Origin: Zongyangia hominis
Lineage (GTDB): Bacteria > Bacillota > Clostridia > Oscillospirales > Ruminococcaceae
Length of the DNA: 64,000 nt
Assembly (NCBI RefSeq): GCF_014385095.1
Contig: NZ_JACRTC010000002.1
Span: 321,402 to 385,401 of the forward strand
Direction: 5' to 3'
Shown here: positions 55,562 through 64,000 of the stretch, piece after piece
How the letters are laid out: every line of letters starts with the position of its first letter
How positions within the stretch are numbered: the first letter of the stretch is position 1
Position numbers and translations under genes: made by a program
The notes under the pieces: generated by a model
What the model was told of the DNA's origin: nothing
Database searches by the model: none
The model's input: the letters and a program-made list of their open reading frames with translations, nothing else

Positions 55562-55873
55562 TTAGGACAACATATCCATGATTTGTGCCTTACTTTGCGC
55601 GCCCACCGCGTTTTTAACGACCTTCCCGTCCCGCAGGACTAAAAGGGTGGGGATGCTCATCACGCCGTAGCGGGCGGCAAGCTCAGGCTCATCGTCTACA
55701 TTGACTTTGCCCACCTTGACCCGCTCCCCGACTTCACCGGCCACCTCGTCGATGATGGGTCCCACCATCCGGCAGGGTCCGCACCAGGGGGCCCAGAAAT
55801 CGACGAGCACCGTCTTCTGGGAATGGAGGACTTCTTTTTCAAAATTTTCTTTGGTAAAGGTCTGTACGTTCAT
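55562..55873 (-). CDS. trxA: Thioredoxin
   Basis: A 103-residue thioredoxin with the active site WAPWCGPCRMVGP near residue 30 and the cis-Pro in SIPTLLVLRDG near residue 75. Reduces protein disulfides in the cytosol. A thioredoxin reductase is not in the window. AAAGGAGTAGGAG precedes the ATG. Followed by dfx at 27 bases. Confidence 0.96.
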   Translation of the reverse strand: MNVQTFTKENFEKEVLHSQKTVLVDFWAPWCGPCRMVGPIIDEVAGEVGERVKVGKVNVDDEPELAARYGVMSIPTLLVLRDGKVVKNAVGAQSKAQIMDMLS

Positions 55874-55935
55874 GGCTCCTACTCCTTTGTCTGACAGTTT
55901 CTAGGAGTTAGTATGCCCGTTATCCCTCCAGTTTT

Positions 55936-58641
55936 TCACTGGTTTTTCTTTTCTTCTTCGGGGGAGTCCGGCGTCTCGTCCAGCGCCTCCTGCAATAACT
56001 CCCGCAGCGGAGCCGATTTTAAGGGTCTGTTATCATCCGCCGGTCCGGCCGTTTCGGTCCGCTCCGGGTGCTTTTTGCTCCAGAGGATGAGCAGGACCAA
56101 GGCCGCCACACCGGCCAAAGATACCACCGCGCCGATGACCACCTCTTTGGGCAGGAAGGTCAGGGTGATTTGGTGGGTCCCGGCGGGCAGATCGCAGGCA
56201 AGCAGGGCGTCGAGCACCCGGTAGGTTTCCACCTTCTTGCCATCGACCTTGATCGTCCAGCCGTCCTCATAGGGGATGGAGGTGTAGAGCACCATATCTT
56301 CCGCCGCCTCCACGGTGGCGGTGAGCTTGGTCTCGCTCTTCTTTTCCACCGCGGCGTTTCTCGCTTTGAGCTCGTCCATGGCCTGCTGGAACAGGGCCCG
56401 GTCGAAGGTATAGAAATACGCATTCTTGAGATAGACTTCGCTCTCGGTCAGGGTCATGGTCAGCTTGACCCGCTCCCCGGCGGTAAACTCGCCCATCTTC
56501 ATGACGTGGTAGGTCTCGTTGTCAAAGAAGGTGTCGAGCCAAGCGTCGTTGACCCAGAGGTTCACTTTGCGCTCATAATTGGAGGGGAAATAGCAGTAGA
56601 GCTCCCCGTCGATGGCGCCCTGGACGGTGTAGTCCACCTGGGCGGTGACGCCCTCAGTCAGAGGGGAATACTTGATATGGTCCTCCGCCTGCTCCTCCTT
56701 GACGTTGACAAGGTCAGTGTTTTCGATCTGGGCCGGGTGGAAGAACTCCCGATACTCGCCGCCCACAAGGGCGCTGAGCAGCTCATTTTGCAGCTCGAAG
56801 GGGTTGTCGTTGTCCACGCTCACCCCTTTGACGGCCGCGTTGGAGGGGAAGACAATGGGCAAGGCGTTGGGGTTTTCATAGACGCCGATGCCATTTTCCT
56901 CCAGCACCAAGCTGTATGGCTTATCGATGGTGCCTTTGTCCATCACGTATTTGATGCCGAAGAGGGCGTCCACCACCTCGGTGGCGCCCAAATATTTGGT
57001 CCAGTGGCCCCGGGCGCTGACGCCTAGGCGCTCGATCATGGTGATGTTCTTCTCATTGAGGGAGGAGCTGGAATGGGACATGCCGTAAAGGCCCAGGGCC
57101 ATATTGTCGTTGACCATCCGGGTGAAGTTTTTCTCACTGCGGTAAAAACTCGTATCCATGGCCTTGAGCTTGTCCACCACCGGCTGGAGCGGGTCCATGA
57201 ACTCCCGGTAGGAGGTGCGGGTGGAATAGACGATGTCCTTGTCCTGGGCCTTGATGGTGTTCCAGGCCGAGGCGCCCATCTCCATGAACACGGTGAAAGC
57301 CAGCACCGCCGGCACGATGTTCTCCGCCTTGTCCTTGTGCTGCAGCGCCAGCATCCCCACATAGATGGTGGCGCAGATAACCGCCAGCCAGATGGAGTTT
57401 TCGGGGGAGATATACTCGAAGGCGAAGTGATCGACGAGGGCGACGAGGAAGAGAAGCCCCGCATAGCACTTGATGAGGCTTGCAAAAGACACCTCTCGGA
57501 TCCTCTCAAAGGCCTCGCATGCGAAGACGAGGAGCAGGAAGCAGAACATGAACGAGTAGCGGTAGTTGAGCCAGTTGGGGACGGCAAAGCCGTGCCACAC
57601 AAGGTCGATGGTCCGCACGTTCATGGAGATAAACATCACCGCCAGGATACCGGCGGAGAGCAGCCTGCGCCGGAGGGAAATCTTCTTGTTGAGGAAGTAA
57701 AGCGGCAGGAGCAGCAGCGTCAGCACGCCGCAGTAGATCATGGGCAGGCCCTCCGGGCGCAGGGTGTCGTAGGAGGAGGGCAGGAGTTTGGAGAAAAACT
57801 GGAAGAAATCAAACTGGGAGAGGGGGGAGAAATTGGGGTCGGAGAAATTGAGTTTCCCCAGGCGCAGCGAATACATGGTGGGCAGCAAAATGATGGCCGC
57901 GATGGCCGCCGCGATGGCCGCGCACAAAAGAAACCAGCCCAATTTTCCAAGAAAGCGGCGGAAGGAAGGCCCTTCCTCCCGGCTGAAGACGTAGTAGAGG
58001 AAATAGAGGAAGCTAAAAATGCCCACCATATAGCCGATGTAGTAGTTTGCCAAGAAGCACAGAGCCAGCGGAATGATGAACAGGGCGAACTTGCGCTTCT
58101 CGCACAGCTTCTCGATGCCCCAGATGATGAGCGGCAGGGCGATGAGCCCGTCGAGCCACATGATGTTGTTGGCTTCCGCCACCACATAGGCCATGGTGGC
58201 ATAGAGGAAGGAAAAGAGCAGGGTGGAAATCCGGGAGGTCTTCTTCCCCCGATCTAAGTAGATGGCCATGGCCAACCCGCAGGAGCCGATCTTTAAAAGC
58301 GTCATGGCCAGGATGGCCTCGGTGATCATGGCCTTGGGGAATAGGAGTGTCAGGAAGCTGAAGGGGCTGGCCAGGTAGTAGGAATAAAGCCCCAGCATCT
58401 CCCCGCCCAGAGAACGGGTCCAAGAGTAAAGCAGGCCGTCGCCGCCCAGCAGCGCGTCCCGCATGTGCTCGAAGTAATAGACATACTGGCCGTTGAGATC
58501 GAGCACTAAAAGGGAATTCTGCCCGAAGGGAAAGACGTTAAAGAGGGCGTACACCGTCCACATGACGAGGATGGGGATAAGAAACGCGGCCGCGAAATGG
58601 CCCTTGTCCTGCAATGGGTTTTTGAGCTTATGATGCTGCAC
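55936..58641 (-). CDS. YfhO-family membrane protein
   Basis: A 901-residue polytopic membrane protein of the YfhO family. About 12 membrane helices occupy the first 480 residues (ending in YISPENSIWLAVICATIYVG), a large extracytoplasmic domain follows (about 490-840), and a last helix is near residue 850 (VVIGAVVSLAGVAALVLLIL). YfhO proteins are GT-C-like and in Gram-positives glycosylate lipoteichoic acid or related polymers using lipid-linked sugars. I chose a GTG start at 58641, since AGGAGG lies nine bases before it and after the previous stop; longer ATG readings would overlap the upstream gene. With GtrB-like and GtrA-like neighbours it forms a polymer-glycosylation set. Confidence 0.85.
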   Translation of the reverse strand: MQHHKLKNPLQDKGHFAAAFLIPILVMWTVYALFNVFPFGQNSLLVLDLNGQYVYYFEHMRDALLGGDGLLYSWTRSLGGEMLGLYSYYLASPFSFLTLLFPKAMITEAILAMTLLKIGSCGLAMAIYLDRGKKTSRISTLLFSFLYATMAYVVAEANNIMWLDGLIALPLIIWGIEKLCEKRKFALFIIPLALCFLANYYIGYMVGIFSFLYFLYYVFSREEGPSFRRFLGKLGWFLLCAAIAAAIAAIILLPTMYSLRLGKLNFSDPNFSPLSQFDFFQFFSKLLPSSYDTLRPEGLPMIYCGVLTLLLLPLYFLNKKISLRRRLLSAGILAVMFISMNVRTIDLVWHGFAVPNWLNYRYSFMFCFLLLVFACEAFERIREVSFASLIKCYAGLLFLVALVDHFAFEYISPENSIWLAVICATIYVGMLALQHKDKAENIVPAVLAFTVFMEMGASAWNTIKAQDKDIVYSTRTSYREFMDPLQPVVDKLKAMDTSFYRSEKNFTRMVNDNMALGLYGMSHSSSSLNEKNITMIERLGVSARGHWTKYLGATEVVDALFGIKYVMDKGTIDKPYSLVLEENGIGVYENPNALPIVFPSNAAVKGVSVDNDNPFELQNELLSALVGGEYREFFHPAQIENTDLVNVKEEQAEDHIKYSPLTEGVTAQVDYTVQGAIDGELYCYFPSNYERKVNLWVNDAWLDTFFDNETYHVMKMGEFTAGERVKLTMTLTESEVYLKNAYFYTFDRALFQQAMDELKARNAAVEKKSETKLTATVEAAEDMVLYTSIPYEDGWTIKVDGKKVETYRVLDALLACDLPAGTHQITLTFLPKEVVIGAVVSLAGVAALVLLILWSKKHPERTETAGPADDNRPLKSAPLRELLQEALDETPDSPEEEKKNQ

Positions 58642-58654
58642 GGATGAAGTCCTC

Positions 58655-59605
58655 CTAATCTTTTGTGATATCTTTTTGCCCTTTGCCATCGGTGGTTTCC
58701 TGTATGATGTACCGGGGCCGGAACTTGACCTCGTCGTAAATGCGGGCAATGTAGTAGCCGATGACGCCGAGGCTAAACATGATGATGCTCCCGATGAGCA
58801 GGAGCAGCAGAATCACCGTGGGGAAGCCCGCTTCCGCGTGGCCGATGAGCTTGCTGACGAGGGTCTGCACCCCCAAAATCACGGCGAAGATAAAGAATAA
58901 AAAGCCGCAGATGGTCACCGCCTGCATGGGAGCGGTGGAAAAGGACGAGATGGAACGCATGGCGTAGCGGAAGAGCTGTCCCACCGACCATTTAGACGTG
59001 CCCGCGTTGCGGGGCGGCACCTCAAAATAGACGATGGCCGTGCGGTATCCCACCCAGCTTGAGAGGGCCCGGAAGAAGGTCTGGCGCTCGGGCATGGCGT
59101 TTAAGGCGTCCACCACTTCCCGGCTCATCAGCTTAAAGTCTGAGCAGTTCTCCAAGTCGATCTTGCCCACCGCTTTGAGGAGCCCATAAAACAGCTTGGA
59201 AAAGCCCTTGTAGAGGAAGTTTTCCTTTCCCCGGGAGGATTTTCTCGCTTCCACCACGTCCACGTCGTTTTTCTCCCAGATGCGATACATCTCCACCACC
59301 GTCTCAGGCGGGTGCTGCAAGTCGCAGTCCATGACCGCCACGCAGTCGCCCTTGGCCGCACGGAGCCCGGCGAAGATGGCCCCTTCCTTGCCGAAGTTGC
59401 GGGAGAAGCGCAATCCTCGCACCGCCGGGTCCTTGTCCGCTTCCTCTTGGATGCAGCCCCAGGTCCCGTCCGAGGAGCCGTCGTCGACGAAGATGAGTTC
59501 ATACGCGATGCCCGCCGCTTTCATCCGTTCTTTGACGGCCGCGGCCGCGGCCGCCACATTTTCCTGTTCGTTGAAGGCCGGAACCACAAGAGATAACAGC
59601 GCCAT
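58655..59605 (-). CDS. Polyprenyl-phosphate glycosyltransferase (GT2, GtrB/DPM type)
   Basis: A 316-residue family 2 glycosyltransferase with two C-terminal membrane helices. Motifs: VVPAFNEQENV at the N-terminus, FVDDGSSDGTW, VMDCDLQHPPE (metal-binding DxD type) and VEARKSSRGKE; helices near residues 230-255 and 263-290. Such enzymes load a sugar onto undecaprenyl phosphate for later flipping and transfer. Start 59605 is chosen since AGGAGG lies seven bases upstream; the ATG two codons earlier is too close. It follows gtrA by two bases and precedes the YfhO-like gene, consistent with a make-flip-transfer system. Confidence 0.9.
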   Translation of the reverse strand: MALLSLVVPAFNEQENVAAAAAAVKERMKAAGIAYELIFVDDGSSDGTWGCIQEEADKDPAVRGLRFSRNFGKEGAIFAGLRAAKGDCVAVMDCDLQHPPETVVEMYRIWEKNDVDVVEARKSSRGKENFLYKGFSKLFYGLLKAVGKIDLENCSDFKLMSREVVDALNAMPERQTFFRALSSWVGYRTAIVYFEVPPRNAGTSKWSVGQLFRYAMRSISSFSTAPMQAVTICGFLFFIFAVILGVQTLVSKLIGHAEAGFPTVILLLLLIGSIIMFSLGVIGYYIARIYDEVKFRPRYIIQETTDGKGQKDITKD

Positions 59606-59607
59606 GG

Positions 59608-60033
59608 TCATTCCTCCTTCCCCTTTTTAAAAATCCAGAGTTTAGAAAAAATATAGTTGAGGATGACCACCACAACCTGCGCCATAATCTTGACGATCAC
59701 ATCGTTCATGTGGCAGAAGTCCACCAGGACCACCAGCATGCCGGTGTCCACCACGCCGGAAAACAGCCGTGCCGCCACAAAGGAGACAAGCTCCCTTACA
59801 ATGGCCCGCGGGGTCATGTCCCTGCTCTCAAAAACATAGAGCTTGTTGGTCACATAGGCAAAGAGCACCGACACCGCCCAGGCGGTGATATTGGACGCCA
59901 CCATGGGAACGCCCAGCAGATTTTTAAGTCCCAAATAGACGACAAAGTTGACGACCGTCGTCAGCCCGCCAAAAAAGACGTAGAGTATGATTTCTTTGTA
60001 CTTGACAAAGAGCGCTTTGATTTTTTCCATCAT
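59608..60033 (-). CDS. GtrA-family membrane protein
   Basis: A 141-residue GtrA/DPMS-like protein with four membrane segments (about residues 14-36, 42-62, 84-106 and 112-132). The opening YVFFGGLTTVVNFVVYLGL is the family signature, and the ending NYIFSKLWIFKKGKEE is typical. GtrA proteins are proposed to flip undecaprenyl-phosphate sugars. First gene of the three-gene set gtrA-gtrB-yfhO. The start could be either of two adjacent ATG codons. Confidence 0.9.
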   Translation of the reverse strand: MMEKIKALFVKYKEIILYVFFGGLTTVVNFVVYLGLKNLLGVPMVASNITAWAVSVLFAYVTNKLYVFESRDMTPRAIVRELVSFVAARLFSGVVDTGMLVVLVDFCHMNDVIVKIMAQVVVVILNYIFSKLWIFKKGKEE

Positions 60034-60536
60034 GTTGTTCTTCTCCCGGCCCTAAACTTGTCCACTGTTAAAGTGCCTGTTTTTCCCCGCATTTATCCGG
60101 ATTTCCCTAAAAAACAGACGCTTTTCACAGAATACTCTTTTCATTTTAACATGACGGGGGGGGATGTCAAGGCAAAACCTGCAATTCCCGGGGGACGCGC
60201 CCCAACCGCCGCCGGGATGGACGCCTTCTCCGGCGCGGACGAAAAAAAGAGGGGCTCTTCCCCGCGCGCAAGGGCCGACGGCACGGCGCTGGGGATGGGC
60301 CTACGCGGTTGAGAGCGCGGCGGCTTTTGACGGCGTCTGGTCTGCCGCAGTCCCGGCGGGCATGGGAGTAAACGCCGCCCGAGACACGCCCAAAAAAGCA
60401 CGGGATACGCTTGTCCTCGCCGGGGAACGGATATGGTACGGCGGGGACCTCATCGTGTCGTTCACATCCTCTTCCCGCCGCCCCACGGCTCCTGCGTCTC
60501 CTTTGGGCGAACCTCGCCTTATCCACAAGGCGCAAT
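60034..60536. other. GC-rich gap without a supported gene
   Basis: About 500 bases between gtrA and the spoIVA terminator. The part next to gtrA (60034-60150) is AT-richer and should hold the gtrA promoter. From 60160 on, open frames on both strands are Pro/Arg/Ala-rich without ribosome-binding sites. I see no convincing unit of the repeat family here. Confidence 0.5.
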
Positions 60537-60566
60537 AAGGGCGCGGACCAAAAGTCCGCGCCCTTT
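60537..60566. terminator. Intrinsic terminator after spoIVA
   Basis: AAGGGCGCGGAC (60537-60548) and GTCCGCGCCCTT (60554-60565) pair perfectly around CAAAA; TTATTG follows on the minus strand, where spoIVA stops at 60580. Confidence 0.85.
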
Positions 60567-60579
60567 AAAAACATCCCGT

Positions 60580-62058
60580 CTATAAGATGATACAGATGAG
60601 TCCCGAGCAGCCTTCGTTGATGATGCGCTCGATGGTTTCCTGCAAGCGGATGCGGGCTTCCCCCGGCATCCGGTAGAGCTTGTTGTGGAGCCCCTCGTTG
60701 ACCAGCTCGTGGAGGGATTTTCCGAAAATGTTGGATTCCCAAATCTTTTTCGGATTCTCCTCAAACTCCTGGAGCAGGTACATGACCAACTCTTCCGACT
60801 GTTTCTCGCTGCCCACGATGGGGCTGACCTCGGTGGTGATGTCCGCCTTCATCATATGGATGGACGGCGCCGAAGCCTTCAGCCGGACCCCGTAGCGTCC
60901 GCCCTGCTTGACGATCTCCGGCTCCTCCAGGGAGAGCTCTTCCAGCGACGGCATGACGATGCCGTAACCGGTGGCCTCCACTTCCTCCAGAGCGCCTCTG
61001 ATCTTGTCGTACTCCTTCTTGACCCGGGCGAGCTCGATCATGCAGGGCATGAGGCCCGCTTCCCCGTCGATATCCAGTCCCGTGGCCTCCCCCAGCACCT
61101 GATAGAACAGGGACGACTGCATGTGGACCCGCAATTTCGCCCGGCCCACGCCGTAGTCTAAGGAGGTGACCTCCGCCTCCACGATGTATTCGCACTCGCT
61201 GACGCTGGCAAACGCGCCCTTGACCGCGCTCATGTGGGTGATGCCCGCCGCGCAGTTCTGAATGGCGGCATAGGTGGCGGATTTGAGCCAGTGGTCCTTG
61301 GGAAGGGTGACCAGCCATTTGGGTATCTCTACTGAAATTTCCTTGACCGGGAATTCCTGCAAAATGGTGGAAAGGACTTCTTTGATATCGCTTTCGTCGA
61401 TGTCCAGGCAGTTGACAGCGATGACCGGAACCCCGTATTTCTCTTGCATCTGCTCCCTCAGCTGCCGGGCCTGGGGGGTGTTGGGGTACATGCAGTTTAA
61501 GAGGATGACAAAGGGTTTGTCGATCTCTTTGAGCTCGTTAATGACCCGCTCCTCGGCCTCTTCATACTCGGCCCGGGGGATGTCGGAGATGCTGCCGTCG
61601 GTGGTGACCACCAGTCCGATGGTGGAGTGGTCGGTGATAACCTTCTGGGTGCCGATCTCAGCGGCCATATTGAAGGGAATCTCCTGCTCGAACCACGGGG
61701 TTTTCACCATCCGGGGCATTTCGTTTTCAATGTAGCCTAAGGAACTGGGGACGATAAAGCCCACACAGTCAATCAGGCGCACGCTCAGCTCGCCGGCGCC
61801 GTCCATGCTGATGGAGACGGCTTCCTCCGGGATGAATTTGGGTTCGGTGGTCATGATGGTCTTCCCCGCCGCCGATTGGGGCAGCTCATCCACCGCCCGC
61901 TCCCGGCGGAAATCGCTGTCGATGTTCGGGATGACCAAGGTCTCCATAAAACGCTTAATAAAGGTCGATTTTCCGCTTCGCACCGGACCTACGACGCCGA
62001 CATAGATGTTTCCGTCTGTGCGCCGGGCGATATCTGTGTATATGTTACGGCTTTCCAT
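60580..62058 (-). CDS. spoIVA: Spore coat morphogenetic ATPase SpoIVA
   Basis: A 492-residue TRAFAC-class ATPase that polymerises on the forespore to form the coat base. Walker A GVVGPVRSGKSTFIKRFME is near residue 22 and DCVGFIVPSSLGY near residue 98 corresponds to switch/Walker B. A middle domain and a C-terminal membrane-targeting region follow, the last residues being GCSGLICIIL. Length equals the family norm (492). The start at 62058 is preceded by AAAGGGGG. It follows the SPOCS/LysM gene by 36 bases, so the two are probably an operon. Confidence 0.96.
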   Translation of the reverse strand: MESRNIYTDIARRTDGNIYVGVVGPVRSGKSTFIKRFMETLVIPNIDSDFRRERAVDELPQSAAGKTIMTTEPKFIPEEAVSISMDGAGELSVRLIDCVGFIVPSSLGYIENEMPRMVKTPWFEQEIPFNMAAEIGTQKVITDHSTIGLVVTTDGSISDIPRAEYEEAEERVINELKEIDKPFVILLNCMYPNTPQARQLREQMQEKYGVPVIAVNCLDIDESDIKEVLSTILQEFPVKEISVEIPKWLVTLPKDHWLKSATYAAIQNCAAGITHMSAVKGAFASVSECEYIVEAEVTSLDYGVGRAKLRVHMQSSLFYQVLGEATGLDIDGEAGLMPCMIELARVKKEYDKIRGALEEVEATGYGIVMPSLEELSLEEPEIVKQGGRYGVRLKASAPSIHMMKADITTEVSPIVGSEKQSEELVMYLLQEFEENPKKIWESNIFGKSLHELVNEGLHNKLYRMPGEARIRLQETIERIINEGCSGLICIIL

Positions 62059-62094
62059 GCCTTCAGTTCCCCCTTTAATTTTCACTTATCGCTG

Positions 62095-63624
62095 TTAGTC
62101 TAAAATCGGAATCAAGATCATGCCCCGCTTTTTAAGTTTCTCGTCTTCCAGGCTGTTTTCTTCCATCACCGCCTGAACCGAGGTATTGTAGCGCTTGGCA
62201 ATGTCCCAGATATCTTCCGATTCATCTGCGTAGTAAATGGTCAGCGCGCTGTCGTCCGCCGGTTTTTCCTTCTCCCCGGCGACTTCGATATCGGTGAGCA
62301 GCTGCTGCTTCACCATATCATAGACACAGCCCATGAATTTTACGTCGCAGCGCACTTCCACTTTGCGGGGGCTTAAGGTATAAGCGCTGGAGAGAACCGC
62401 CGCGTCCAGTTCACACACGGGACTCATCGGTACATTCTGTTGGCTGATATTCTCGTTGACATCCGCCGCCCTTTCGATGTACACCGGTTCGTTCTGGGCG
62501 TTCATGGCAAACAGACACACCGTCAGCTTTGCCGAAACCGCCACGCATCCCTCGCCCGGTTTGCAGGAGATGATCTCCAGGCGTCCCCAAAGGTCCATGA
62601 TGGCACTCAAATCCTCATCCAGGTCTAAGGAGGCCTTGACCAGGCTTTTCTCCGCGATGACGTCGGACAGCTGCATCATGGAGATGGGGCTAAAGGAGGG
62701 CTTCACCACGCTGGAGGTGGAGTAGGCGTCGCTGACCGCGGTGACGGTGTTCTGCCGGTAGGCTTTGGCCGTGACGCACAGGGTGACGTCGGCGTCGATA
62801 ATTCTCGCCTCCCCGTCGATGTCCGACTGGGGCTGCATATCCCAGGAGATGGGCTCAAAGCGCACATCGCATTTGCAGTCCTCATCCACGCCGGGCATGT
62901 CGATGATCTGGCTGATGGGGATGGTGTTTTCCATCACCTGAGGCCTTGGGTCCTCTTCCGCCGCGTAGAGGGTATGAATCATCAACTCCCCCTTAGCGAC
63001 GATCTTGCCGGTAATCACCTTGTAGTCGGTGGTATTGGCGCACAGTTCGCAGCGTATAATGGAAGCGATGGGGGGCTTCCCCTGGCTGAGCTCCAGCTCC
63101 TCCTCGATGGAGAATTGCCGGCTGACACAGCCCACCAAATCGGTGGCGTCAAAGGAGCGACGGCACAACTGGATGCCGCCGCCTTCGGCGTCCTCCATAA
63201 ACTGCTCCTCCCTGGGAGCCGTCACCTTGACCATCAGGGAGACCGCGCCCCGCACATCCAGCCGCCGCTGGTTGACCGCGCGGCAGTTGGCGTAATCCAC
63301 CCGGGGCCGTACCGTCACCACGGGGTTTTCCGCCGTTGTTTTTAAGTCACAGGACTTATTGAGATTGATTTTGTGCTCACAGCACCGGATCTGGGAATTG
63401 TCGGACAGATAGTACACCATCACATTGACAAAGCCGTCGATGGTCAACCGCTCCCCACCCACGTTGGTCTGCACGATCTTGGGGCAGATTTCGCATTTGA
63501 GGATGCGGAGGATATCCGGGTAGTAGTCCGCCAGCACAATGTCACATTCCAAGGACTGTTCCAGCGTTGTTTCTAAAACCACTTCATTTATGGTAACCGC
63601 CTGCTTCGTAACCTTCAAATCCAT
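62095..63624 (-). CDS. sipL: SipL-like SPOCS (DUF3794) and LysM protein
   Basis: A 509-residue protein with SPOCS/DUF3794 modules and one C-terminal LysM (about residues 462-507: YYADESEDIWDIAKRYNTSV to KKRGMILIPIL). The N-terminus, VTINEVVLETTLEQSLECDI, and internal repeats VSRQFSIEEELELSQGKPPI and VYIERAADVNENISQQNVPM are SPOCS-like strands. Architecture and length match C. difficile SipL (about 513 residues), which binds SpoIVA through its LysM domain to anchor the coat. Adjacent spoIVA strengthens the call. AGGAGAG precedes the ATG. Confidence 0.87.
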   Translation of the reverse strand: MDLKVTKQAVTINEVVLETTLEQSLECDIVLADYYPDILRILKCEICPKIVQTNVGGERLTIDGFVNVMVYYLSDNSQIRCCEHKINLNKSCDLKTTAENPVVTVRPRVDYANCRAVNQRRLDVRGAVSLMVKVTAPREEQFMEDAEGGGIQLCRRSFDATDLVGCVSRQFSIEEELELSQGKPPIASIIRCELCANTTDYKVITGKIVAKGELMIHTLYAAEEDPRPQVMENTIPISQIIDMPGVDEDCKCDVRFEPISWDMQPQSDIDGEARIIDADVTLCVTAKAYRQNTVTAVSDAYSTSSVVKPSFSPISMMQLSDVIAEKSLVKASLDLDEDLSAIMDLWGRLEIISCKPGEGCVAVSAKLTVCLFAMNAQNEPVYIERAADVNENISQQNVPMSPVCELDAAVLSSAYTLSPRKVEVRCDVKFMGCVYDMVKQQLLTDIEVAGEKEKPADDSALTIYYADESEDIWDIAKRYNTSVQAVMEENSLEDEKLKKRGMILIPILD

Positions 63625-63723
63625 AAGGAAGCTCTCTCCTTTTTACTAGTCTTTTGGTTCCTACCACATCTATATGGCCCCCCTGTCCCAAATATGCAAT
63701 CTGTTCGTCCAAAGAAAATGGAA

Positions 63724-63756
63724 AAAGGAATAATCCCCGGCGGGGATTATTCCTTT
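63724..63756. terminator. Intrinsic terminator upstream of sipL
   Basis: GGAATAATCCCC (63727-63738) and GGGGATTATTCC (63742-63753) pair perfectly around GGC; TTTTTCC follows on the minus strand, so it most likely ends a gene to the right of the window. The 63625-64000 gap has no supported gene. Confidence 0.8.
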
Positions 63757-63784
63757 ACAAATGGGCGCGCGGGAAGTGGCGCGG

Positions 63785-63880
63785 ACAGCACCTTGTTTTC
63801 TCCTCCGCGCGTGCTTTGAGGCGGCGTGACCGCCGCGACTGTCCGGCATCCCCCACCGGCAGGTGGCCGCTCATGCCGCG
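63785..63880 (+). repeat. GC-rich intergenic repeat, one diverged unit
   Basis: Contains CCTTGTTTTCTCCTCCGCG, GGCGGCGTGACCGCC and CCACCGGCAGGTGGCCGC (63853-63870); the last 18 bases are identical to 3218-3235. Same family and orientation as the arrays at 3.1, 50.3 and 54.9 kb. Confidence 0.7.
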
Positions 63881-64000
63881 GGGGCACATCCTTTCCCTTG
63901 CCGGAAAGGATGCAAAGGGCACAGCAAGGGGGACTCCCCCTTGCTAACAACCCCCAAGGATCGCGCTCTGGGTCTGCGGCGGATGACCGCCCTCCCTCCA

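Noticed and set aside
57073..58257. A 394-codon plus-strand frame opposite the YfhO-like gene
   Set aside because: Antisense shadow of a clear membrane protein gene in GC-rich DNA; no motifs.
60164..60538. Plus-strand frame of 124 codons before spoIVA
   Set aside because: Reads more protein-like in its second half, but no ribosome-binding site, no family and it runs into the spoIVA terminator.

Overview
The window looks like a chromosomal segment of a spore-forming Firmicute of class Clostridia. My best guess, from gene content and high GC, is the order Oscillospirales; no rRNA or species marker is present. Evidence for an endospore former: the spoIIAA-spoIIAB-sigF operon, spoIVA, a sipL-like SPOCS/LysM gene, a spoIIM-family gene and a sigH-like sigma factor. 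Evidence for a Gram-positive anaerobe: a T-box leader, a LexA-box promoter on a DNA polymerase IV gene, desulfoferrodoxin, a flavin reductase-rubredoxin fusion and type III glutamine synthetase.

Layout. 1-2 kb: end of a rare-sugar (allose/allulose) catabolic operon, alsE-alsK-rpiB, plus strand. 2-13.5 kb: GC-rich core genes, minus strand (LytTR/DUF3021 pair, rqcH, Nif3, trmK, small metal-binding proteins, a degenerate tRNA, sigH, a MATE pump, SOS-controlled polymerase IV, an unknown membrane protein, a flavodoxin-like protein). 13.8-19.3 kb: a 1606-residue DUF11-repeat protein and a small partner gene. 19.5-45.1 kb: a visibly AT-richer block for nitrogen assimilation and glutamine use. 45.4-64 kb: GC-rich core again (tRNA-Leu, rubredoxin fusion, spoIIM, pfkA, spoIIA operon, folC, valS, dfx-trxA, a surface-polymer membrane cluster, spoIVA and sipL).

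The nitrogen block is the most interesting part. Two transcription units diverge from about 34.4 kb. Leftward: a 58-residue protein, type III glutamine synthetase, an ammonium transporter fused to a PII domain, T-box-controlled asparagine synthetase, a guaA remnant, pyrG, carA, carB, dapF and dapL. Rightward: a glutamate synthase split over three genes, with its own Fe-S and FAD electron-transfer proteins, then type I glutamine synthetase and an ANTAR RNA-binding regulator whose receiver domain lacks the phosphorylatable Asp. The block therefore covers ammonium import, two routes to glutamine, glutamate synthase and several glutamine-amide consumers. Four terminator-type hairpins in the leaders share the 5'-arm word GGCAARGGCGTY, which suggests regulated antitermination, with the ANTAR protein as the obvious candidate. 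A perfect 10-bp palindrome lies between the divergent promoters. The edges of the block contain broken genes: a response-regulator/ABC ATPase relic, a lone lipoprotein leader, a hybrid kinase with two single-base frameshifts and a probably frameshifted GntR-type regulator.

A second structural feature is a family of about 100-bp GC-rich intergenic repeat units, all in the same orientation, at four loci (about 3.1, 50.3, 54.9 and 63.8 kb).
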